A stretch of DNA of 64,000 nucleotides from Mixta tenebrionis (GTDB lineage Bacteria; Pseudomonadota; Gammaproteobacteria; Enterobacterales; Enterobacteriaceae): NCBI RefSeq assembly GCF_006517625.1, contig NZ_VHQI01000003.1, positions 186,001-250,000 of the forward strand. The letters run 5' to 3'. Positions 58,304 through 64,000 of this stretch are shown here, piece after piece (positions within the stretch are counted from its first letter, which is position 1; each line of letters opens with the position of its first letter). Under the pieces are notes generated by a model. That model was not told the origin of the DNA. It made no database searches and saw nothing but the letters and a program-made list of their open reading frames with translations. Position numbers and translations under genes: made by a program.

Positions 58304-58618
58304 TTATTTAATCTGCATGTTGTTAACCACGGATTTCACGCCAGGCACGCGACGCGTTACTTCCACCGCATGATTCGCCATCTGCGGCGAAGAAACAAAC
58401 CCGCTCAGCTGCACGCGTCCCTTAAAGGTTTCCACATTAATCTCACGCGCCTTCAGCGTCTCATCGCGCAAAAATTCCGTTTTTACTTTCGTCGTCACCA
58501 CGGTGTCATCGATATAGCCGCCGGTACCTTCCTGTTTCGACGTTGGCGCACAGGCGCTCAGCAACAGAGCGACGGCGGCGGCGGCGACTGTACCGCTAAA
58601 TAATTTCTTCAGTTTCAT
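58304..58618 (-). CDS. BON-domain lipoprotein
   Basis: 104-aa envelope lipoprotein. The signal sequence ends in a lipobox LLSAC (Cys23), followed by APTSKQEGTGGYIDD. One BON domain covers residues about 38-104 (VVTTKVKTEFLRDETLKAREINVETFKGRVQLSGFV). It resembles OsmY/DolP-type proteins, but is too short for the two-domain OsmY or DolP. The residue after Cys is Ala, so outer-membrane sorting is expected. A small stand-alone gene beside trpA; role unknown, possibly envelope stress. Confidence 0.85.
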   Translation of the reverse strand: MKLKKLFSGTVAAAAVALLLSACAPTSKQEGTGGYIDDTVVTTKVKTEFLRDETLKAREINVETFKGRVQLSGFVSSPQMANHAVEVTRRVPGVKSVVNNMQIK

Positions 58619-58724
58619 CCTGCTACTCCCTGTTTAAAAAGGCTGTTACCGTTTCGATAAACGGCGTGCTAAGTGTGGTTGAGGGTAGCGAAAAATACAA
58701 ATCAGACCGGGGAAAAAAGATGTG

Positions 58725-58755
58725 GATAAAGAGTGCCTTACCTGATGTAAGGCAC
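58725..58755 (-). terminator. Terminator of the trp operon
   Basis: On the minus strand GTGCCTTAC/GTAAGGCAC (9 bp) with a 5-nt loop, followed by TCTTTATCC, 9 bp past the trpA stop. The T tract is imperfect; in E. coli the trp operon also ends in a weak intrinsic plus a Rho-dependent site. Confidence 0.6.
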
Positions 58756-58763
58756 GAGGAAAC

Positions 58764-59567
58764 CTAGCGCGTGGCCGCCTTCAGCGCGCTGACGAATTGC
58801 TTCAGCTCGGCCAGCATGGTCGCCGGCTCGGCGTGATGCCGTTCAATGATTTTCACAATGGCCGAGCCGGAGATCGTGCCGTCGGCGCCGCAGGCGATCG
58901 CCTCTTTTACCTGCGCCGGTTCGGAAATGCCGAATCCCTGCAGGGTAGGAGCGGCGTTATACTCGCGTAGCTTATCCACCAGATGCTTCAGCGGCAGGCT
59001 GGCGCGATTTTCCGCGCCGGTTACCCCGGCACGCGACAGCAAATAGATGTAGCCGCGCGCGTGTGAGGCGATAGCGCGCAGCAGATCGTCATCGGCGTTA
59101 GGCGGGCAGATGAAGATCGGCGCGATATGATGACGCAGCGCCGCCTGGCGGAAGGGGGCGGATTCCTCTATCGGCACATCGGCAACCAGCACTGAATCGA
59201 CGCCCGCCTGCGCGCAGCGGGCATAAAATTCATCGATGCCGTTGGTAAACACCAGATTGGCATACATCAGCAGGCCAATGGGCAGATCGGGATATTTCTG
59301 GCGAATGGTCGCCAGCATCTCAAAGCAGTGTGCGGGCGTGGTGCCGGAGGCAAAGGCGCGCAGCGTGGCATTCTGGATAGTGGGGCCGTCGGCCAGCGGA
59401 TCGGAGAAAGGGATGCCCAGCTCCAGCGCGTCCGCTCCCGCCTCTACCAGCGCATCGATAATCTGCAGCGAAAGCGCCGGCGTGGGATCGCCCAGCGTGA
59501 CAAACGGAACAAAGGCGCCTTCTTTATTGGCCTGCAGGCGTTTGAACAGTTGCTGATAACGTTCCAT
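58764..59567 (-). CDS. trpA: Tryptophan synthase alpha chain
   Basis: Cleaves indole-3-glycerol phosphate to indole and glyceraldehyde-3-phosphate. 267 aa (E. coli 268). Catalytic residues are Glu49 ([12 protein letters not shown]) and Asp60 (LADGPT). The phosphate-binding loop [13 protein letters not shown] is near residue 211. The trpA ATG overlaps the trpB stop by one base (TAATG). Confidence 0.98.
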   Translation of the reverse strand: MERYQQLFKRLQANKEGAFVPFVTLGDPTPALSLQIIDALVEAGADALELGIPFSDPLADGPTIQNATLRAFASGTTPAHCFEMLATIRQKYPDLPIGLLMYANLVFTNGIDEFYARCAQAGVDSVLVADVPIEESAPFRQAALRHHIAPIFICPPNADDDLLRAIASHARGYIYLLSRAGVTGAENRASLPLKHLVDKLREYNAAPTLQGFGISEPAQVKEAIACGADGTISGSAIVKIIERHHAEPATMLAELKQFVSALKAATR

Positions 59568-60757
59568 TAGATTTCTCCCTGCGCTGTCAAAATATCGTGA
59601 ACGGTAAAAATATCTTTATCGCCGCGTCCGGAAAGGTTCACCACCAGCAGCTGCTCTTTGTCCGGATGCTGGCCGATTATTTTCAGCGCATGCGCCAGCG
59701 CATGGGAAGATTCCAGCGCCGGAATAATGCCCTCCGCGCGGCACAGCTTTTTAAAAGCATCCAGCGCTTCGTCATCGGTAATTGAAACATAATCGGCGCG
59801 GCCAGTACTGTTCAGATAAGCGTGCTGCGGCCCGACGGAGGGGAAATCGAGACCGGCAGAAACCGAATAGGACTCTTCAATCTGCCCATCTGCGGTTTGC
59901 ATCATCGGTGATTTCATGCCGAAATAGATGCCGACGCGTCCATGCTTCAGCGGCGCGCCGTGCTCGCCGGTTTCAATGCCGTGCCCGGCAGGTTCAACGC
60001 CGATCAGCGCCACATCCGGCTCATCGATAAAGTCGGCGAACATGCCGATAGCGTTCGAACCGCCGCCGACGCAGGCGATAACCGCATCCGGCAGACGACC
60101 TTCCGCCGCCAGCATTTGCGCCTTTGTCTCTTCGCCGATCATGCGCTGGAATTCACGCACGATAGTGGGATAGGGATGCGGCCCGGCGGCGGTGCCCAGC
60201 ATATAGTGCGCTTTTTCGTAGCTGCCGGACCAGTCGCGCAGCGCCTCGTTACAGGCATCTTTCAGCGTGGCGGAGCCGCTGTGTACCGGGATCACCTCGG
60301 CGCCCATTAGCCGCATGCGGAATACGTTGGGCGACTGACGCTCGACATCCTTCGCGCCCATATAAACACGACACTTAAGGCCCAGCAGCGCGCTGGCAAG
60401 CGCGGAGGCGACGCCGTGCTGGCCCGCGCCGGTTTCCGCTATAATCTCCGTTTTTCCCATGCGCTTCGCCAGCAGCGCCTGACCCAACACCTGGTTGGTT
60501 TTATGCGCGCCGCCGTGCAGCAGATCTTCGCGCTTCAGATAGAGGCGGGTTTTCGTGCCGGCGGTCAGGTTGCGGCACAGCGTCAGGGCGGTAGGACGGC
60601 CGGCGTAATTTTTCAGTAAATCGGTAAACTGCGCCTGAAAGTCCGCATCGCGTTGGGCGCTGACAAAGGCTTCTTCCAGCTGACGCAGCGCGGGCATCAG
60701 AATCTGCGGCACATACATACCGCCAAATTCGCCAAAGTAGGGATTAAGTAGTGTCAT
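59567..60757 (-). CDS. trpB: Tryptophan synthase beta chain
   Basis: PLP enzyme condensing indole with serine. 396 aa (E. coli 397). The PLP lysine is Lys86 in [10 protein letters not shown] (Lys87 in Salmonella numbering). The phosphate-binding [10 protein letters not shown] is near residue 231. It overlaps trpA by one base, the usual coupling for a 1:1 complex. Confidence 0.98.
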   Translation of the reverse strand: MTLLNPYFGEFGGMYVPQILMPALRQLEEAFVSAQRDADFQAQFTDLLKNYAGRPTALTLCRNLTAGTKTRLYLKREDLLHGGAHKTNQVLGQALLAKRMGKTEIIAETGAGQHGVASALASALLGLKCRVYMGAKDVERQSPNVFRMRLMGAEVIPVHSGSATLKDACNEALRDWSGSYEKAHYMLGTAAGPHPYPTIVREFQRMIGEETKAQMLAAEGRLPDAVIACVGGGSNAIGMFADFIDEPDVALIGVEPAGHGIETGEHGAPLKHGRVGIYFGMKSPMMQTADGQIEESYSVSAGLDFPSVGPQHAYLNSTGRADYVSITDDEALDAFKKLCRAEGIIPALESSHALAHALKIIGQHPDKEQLLVVNLSGRGDKDIFTVHDILTAQGEI

Positions 60758-60802
60758 ATGCGTGGTTTTCCTTTTAGCCGCCCGCAGCCCGCGGGCGTTA
60801 TT

Positions 60803-62164
60803 TCAGTAGGCGCGCAGCGTTTGCAACACGGCGGCGATTTTTTCTGCATCCTTGACGCCCGGCGCGCTTTCAACGCCGGAATTAAAATCGAGTCCGGCGC
60901 AGCCCAGCTGCGCGGCGGAAACGCAGTTATCCGCGCTCAGCCCGCCCGCCAGCAGCACGTTATCCAGCGGCTGGCCCGCCAGCAGCGTCCAGTCGAAATG
61001 CTGCCCCGTGCCGCCGGCGCCGTTATCCAGCACGTAGCGTGAAACCTGCTGCAAATTACGCGGCGGCAGCGTATCGCCGACGCGCAGCGCTTTCCAGATC
61101 GCCGTATTTTGCGGCAGGCGCAGGCGCAGCGCATCGATACAGGCCTGATCTTCATCGCCGTGCAGCTGAACCGCACAGAGTTGCAGCGTTTCTGCACAAG
61201 TGACAATGTCACTAATGGCGGCATCGCGAAACACGCCGACGTAGCTGAGCGGCGCGGCGGCCGCGATCTGCTGCGCCTGGGCGAGCGTCAGCTGACGCGG
61301 CGAGCCGGCGGCGAAAATCAGTCCGCCGTAAACCGCGCCCGCCTGCCAGGCCGCCTGCGCATCTGCGGGTTTGGTCAGGCCGCATATTTTGTTCTCGCCA
61401 AACAGCACGCGCCGCACCGCCAGATGCAGGTTCTCTTCGCCCATCAGCGCTGAGCCGATCAAAAAGCCGTTGGCAAAGCGGCTGAGCTCACGCACCTGTG
61501 CATAGCTGTTAATGCCCGATTCGCTAATCACCGTTACGCCGTGTCCGAGGCGCGGCGCCAGCTGGCGCGTACGATCGATATCAACCGACAGATCGCGCAG
61601 GTTGCGGTTATTGATGCCCACCACTTTCGCGTCCAGCGCCAGCGCGCGTTCCAGCTCCGCTTCGTTACTTATCTCGGTCAGGATACCCATCTCCAGGCTG
61701 TGTGCGACGGCAGCCAGCGCGCGGTACTGCTCATCATCCAGCACCGACAGCATCAGCAAAATCGCATCCGCCTGATAGTGGCGCGCCAGATAGATCTGAA
61801 AGGGATCGATAATAAAATCTTTGCACAGCACCGGCTGGGTGATAGCCGCGCTCACCAGCGGTAAAAAATCGAAGCTGCCCTGAAAATATTTCTCATCGGT
61901 AAGCACCGAAACCGCCGAGGCGTAATCTTTATAAACCTGCGCGATTGCCAGCGGATCGAAATCCGCGCGGATGACCCCTTTGGAAGGCGAAGCCTTCTTA
62001 CACTCCAGAATAAAGGCGGTGCGCGCGCCCTGAAGCGCATGATAAAAGCTGCGTGTGGAAGGCGTCAGCTGCTGCTGAAATGATGCGAGCGGCTGCGCCT
62101 GTTTACGCTGTTCGATCCATAGCGCTTTATCTCTGACGATATGATTCAGTACGGTTTCCTGCAT
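60803..62164 (-). CDS. trpC: Bifunctional IGP synthase / PRA isomerase TrpCF
   Basis: 453-aa fusion (E. coli 453). The N-terminal indole-3-glycerol-phosphate synthase domain (about 1-255) has AFILECKKASPSKG and VLCKDFIIDPFQIYLARHYQADAILLML. The C-terminal phosphoribosylanthranilate isomerase domain (about 256-453) has KICGLTKPADAQAA and the PRAI C-terminus LDFNSGVESAPGVKDAEKI. The trpF function is present as the fused domain, as in E. coli. It follows trpD by 2 bp. Confidence 0.97.
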   Translation of the reverse strand: MQETVLNHIVRDKALWIEQRKQAQPLASFQQQLTPSTRSFYHALQGARTAFILECKKASPSKGVIRADFDPLAIAQVYKDYASAVSVLTDEKYFQGSFDFLPLVSAAITQPVLCKDFIIDPFQIYLARHYQADAILLMLSVLDDEQYRALAAVAHSLEMGILTEISNEAELERALALDAKVVGINNRNLRDLSVDIDRTRQLAPRLGHGVTVISESGINSYAQVRELSRFANGFLIGSALMGEENLHLAVRRVLFGENKICGLTKPADAQAAWQAGAVYGGLIFAAGSPRQLTLAQAQQIAAAAPLSYVGVFRDAAISDIVTCAETLQLCAVQLHGDEDQACIDALRLRLPQNTAIWKALRVGDTLPPRNLQQVSRYVLDNGAGGTGQHFDWTLLAGQPLDNVLLAGGLSADNCVSAAQLGCAGLDFNSGVESAPGVKDAEKIAAVLQTLRAY

Positions 62165-62166
62165 CT

Positions 62167-63165
62167 TTAGCCTCTTGCTGCTAATGCGACCACGCGTTCA
62201 TAGGCCTGGCCGCTGGCGATAGCGCTCAGCGCCCGTTGGGCGTTCTCGCGTAAATCTTCATTGCCGAATATTTTCAATAGCATAGCTACGTTAGCCGCTA
62301 CCGCATGCTGGTGCGCGCGTTCGCCTTTACCCTGGAGCAATTGCGCCAGAATGTCACGGTTTTCTTCCGGGGTGCCGCCCGCCAGCGCCTCTTTAGGATG
62401 ATAAGGCAGGCCGAAATCCTCCGGCGTCAGCTGATAACTGGTAATGTCGCCGTCGCGCAGCTCCGCCACCTGCGTGGCGCTGTGTACCGCAATTTCATCC
62501 ATGCCGCCGCCGTGTACCACCGCCGCGCGCTGATAGCCCAGCACGCGCAGCGTTTCCGCGATTGGCAGTACCAGCTCCGGGCTGTAGACGCCGATCACCG
62601 CCAGCGGCGGGCGCGCCGGGTTGATCAGCGGTCCCAGCACGTTAAACAGCGTCCGGGTTTTAAGCTGCTGGCGAACCGGCATCGCATGACGGAAACCGGT
62701 GTGATACTGCGGAGCAAACAGAAAACAGACGTTAAGGTCATCCAGCGCCTGCCGCGCCTTTTCCGCCGGCAGATCGAGACTGATGCCGAAGGCCGCCAGC
62801 AGATCGGATGAACCGGACTTGCTGGATACGCTGCGGTTGCCATGCTTCGCCACTTTTAAACCGCAGGCGGCGGCGACAAAGGCGCTGGCGGTGGAGATAT
62901 TAATACTGTTGCTGCCGTCGCCGCCGGTGCCGACGATATCGGCAAAGGCGTAGCCGGGGCGCGGAAAGGGCCGCGCGTCGGCCAGCAGCGCCGACGCTGC
63001 GCCGGCAATTTCCTCCGGGCGCTCGCCGCGGACTTTCATCGCTATCAGCACCGCCGCCAGCTGCGTCGGCTCCAGCTGGCCGGTAACGATCGCCGTAAAC
63101 AGCTGGTGGCTTTCCGCCTGCGTCAGGGGCTGCGCCTGATATAACTTCTCCAGAATATGTTGCAT
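62167..63165 (-). CDS. trpD: Anthranilate phosphoribosyltransferase (stand-alone)
   Basis: 332 aa, a free-standing TrpD without the glutamine amidotransferase domain that is fused to it in E. coli. Conserved PRPP-binding motif [22 protein letters not shown] near residue 78; [17 protein letters not shown] near residue 106. It starts 15 bp after trpG. The split arrangement is common in Serratia, Erwinia and Pantoea relatives. Confidence 0.97.
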   Translation of the reverse strand: MQHILEKLYQAQPLTQAESHQLFTAIVTGQLEPTQLAAVLIAMKVRGERPEEIAGAASALLADARPFPRPGYAFADIVGTGGDGSNSINISTASAFVAAACGLKVAKHGNRSVSSKSGSSDLLAAFGISLDLPAEKARQALDDLNVCFLFAPQYHTGFRHAMPVRQQLKTRTLFNVLGPLINPARPPLAVIGVYSPELVLPIAETLRVLGYQRAAVVHGGGMDEIAVHSATQVAELRDGDITSYQLTPEDFGLPYHPKEALAGGTPEENRDILAQLLQGKGERAHQHAVAANVAMLLKIFGNEDLRENAQRALSAIASGQAYERVVALAARG

Positions 63166-63180
63166 CGCGTGCTCCTCCGC

Positions 63181-63759
63181 TTATGCCAGCGCCCAGGCCA
63201 GAGTTTGTTCCAGCAGGCGCGCGCCCTGCGTGGTCAGAATAGATTCGGGGTGGAACTGAAAACCGCACACCCGGTCGGCATCGTGCCGTACCGCCATCAC
63301 CATCCCGTTGTAAGTGGCGTTGACCGTCAGCCCGGCGGGGATATCGCTGCCTGCCAGCGAGTGATAGCGCGCTACCGGTAACGGGTTGCTTAAGCCGGCG
63401 AACATCGCCTGCCGGTCGTGATGAATCGCCGAGGCTTTACCGTGCAGTATTTCGCCCGCCTGGCCGACGCGCCCGCCATAAGCCTCCACAATCGCCTGAT
63501 GGCCAAGGCAGATGCCGATAATCGGCAGCTGTCCGCGCAGCCGCTGCAGCAGCGCGGGCATACAGCCCGCTGCCGATGGCGTACCGGGACCGGGCGACAG
63601 CATCAGTATCGGCGTTTCCATCTGTTGCAGCCGCGCTATCAGGGTATCGACCGCCACGGTATTACGGTAAATCACTACGCGATGACCAAAGGCGCGTAGC
63701 TGATCGACGAGGTTCCAGGTAAAAGAATCGATATTATCGAGCAGCAGGATATCGGCCAT
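63181..63759 (-). CDS. trpG: Anthranilate synthase glutamine amidotransferase TrpG
   Basis: 192-aa class I glutamine amidotransferase that supplies ammonia to TrpE. Triad: Cys near residue 82 in [10 protein letters not shown], His-x-Glu in FQFHPESIL near 170. Unlike E. coli it is a separate gene, not fused to trpD. Its ATG overlaps the trpE stop (TGATG), matching the one-to-one TrpE-TrpG complex. Confidence 0.97.
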   Translation of the reverse strand: MADILLLDNIDSFTWNLVDQLRAFGHRVVIYRNTVAVDTLIARLQQMETPILMLSPGPGTPSAAGCMPALLQRLRGQLPIIGICLGHQAIVEAYGGRVGQAGEILHGKASAIHHDRQAMFAGLSNPLPVARYHSLAGSDIPAGLTVNATYNGMVMAVRHDADRVCGFQFHPESILTTQGARLLEQTLAWALA

Positions 63760-64000
63760 CAGAAACTCTCCTCGCAGTGATGGGCGCTGGCAATGGCGCG
63801 CAGTACGGCGCGCGCTTTGTTGCGGCTTTCGTCCGCTTCCGCCTGCGGCTGCGAATCCAGCACCACGCCCGCGCCAGCCTGTACGGTGGCGATGCCGTCT
63901 TCGACGTAAGCCGACCGGATAACGATGCAGGTATCGAGATCGCCGCTGCCGGTAAAGTAGCCGACGGCTCCGCCGTAGGCGCCGCGGCGCGTGCCTTCGA
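63759..64000 (-). CDS. trpE: Anthranilate synthase component I, C-terminal end only
   Basis: Translation of the minus strand gives the last 79 codons, with [21 protein letters not shown] and [20 protein letters not shown], ending CEESF. This is the end of TrpE, the chorismate-utilising subunit that makes anthranilate. The start, the leader peptide gene and the attenuator lie beyond base 64000. Confidence 0.96.
   Translation of the reverse strand, partial: EGTRRGAYGGAVGYFTGSGDLDTCIVIRSAYVEDGIATVQAGAGVVLDSQPQAEADESRNKARAVLRAIASAHHCEESF

Overview
This 64 kb window is a stretch of chromosome from an enterobacterial (Enterobacterales) genome. The encoded proteins are close to full-length Escherichia coli orthologues: SpoVR/YcgB, YeaG, GapA, H-NS, AdhE, ClsA, TonB, Opp and Trp. 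Several features depart from E. coli and are more typical of Erwiniaceae (Pantoea, Mixta, Erwinia). trpG and trpD are separate genes, ugd and a nucleotide-sugar epimerase follow galU, kch/ompW/yciEFG are missing, and oppA is duplicated. The family-level assignment is an inference. I see no insertion sequence, CRISPR array or integrated prophage; the only clearly phage-type gene is a lone Rha/KilAC antirepressor.

Layout. Bases 1-11000 match the E. coli dsbB-nhaB-fadR-ycgB-dadAX-cvrA block, with an extra MFS efflux gene and a small hypothetical gene inserted. Bases 11050-11850 hold the antirepressor behind a LexA-like palindrome. Bases 12000-29200 correspond to the E. coli yeaHG-mipA-yeaE-yeaD-gapA-msrB-yeaC-pncA-ansA-sppA-ydjA-selD-topB-ynjH-xthA region. 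Bases 29240-30180 form a tyrTV-type locus: two tRNA-Tyr genes on the minus strand, embedded in direct and inverted repeats. Bases 30180-42990 carry purU-ychJ-rssAB-galU-ugd-epimerase-hns-tdk-adhE-ychE. Bases 43600-50980 carry a frameshifted oppA copy followed by an intact oppABCDF operon. Bases 51080-57510 carry yciU-clsA-yciY-AriR-like-yciI-tonB-yciA-yciB-yciC and a YkgJ-type protein. After a 58-aa small ORF and a BON-domain lipoprotein, the window ends in the tryptophan operon trpA-B-CF-D-G-E (minus strand, trpE truncated by the window edge).

Functional themes: ion homeostasis (NhaB, CvrA), fatty-acid control (FadR), D-alanine catabolism (DadA/DadX), nitrogen and stationary-phase stress signalling (YcgB, and YeaG/YeaH behind a sigma-54-type promoter), central and fermentative carbon metabolism (GapA, AdhE), UDP-sugar supply (GalU, Ugd, epimerase), peptide uptake (Opp), envelope energisation (TonB), cardiolipin synthesis (ClsA), selenium metabolism (SelD) and tryptophan synthesis. 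Regulatory sites read directly from the sequence include a perfect FNR box upstream of adhE, a 16/19 Fur box at ydjA, a CRP box between gapA and msrB, a sigma-54 promoter for yeaGH, a stringent-type tyrT promoter and many intrinsic terminators. The best candidates for something undescribed are the possibly SOS-controlled orphan antirepressor and the repeat architecture of the tRNA-Tyr locus. Most of the rest is conserved core genome.
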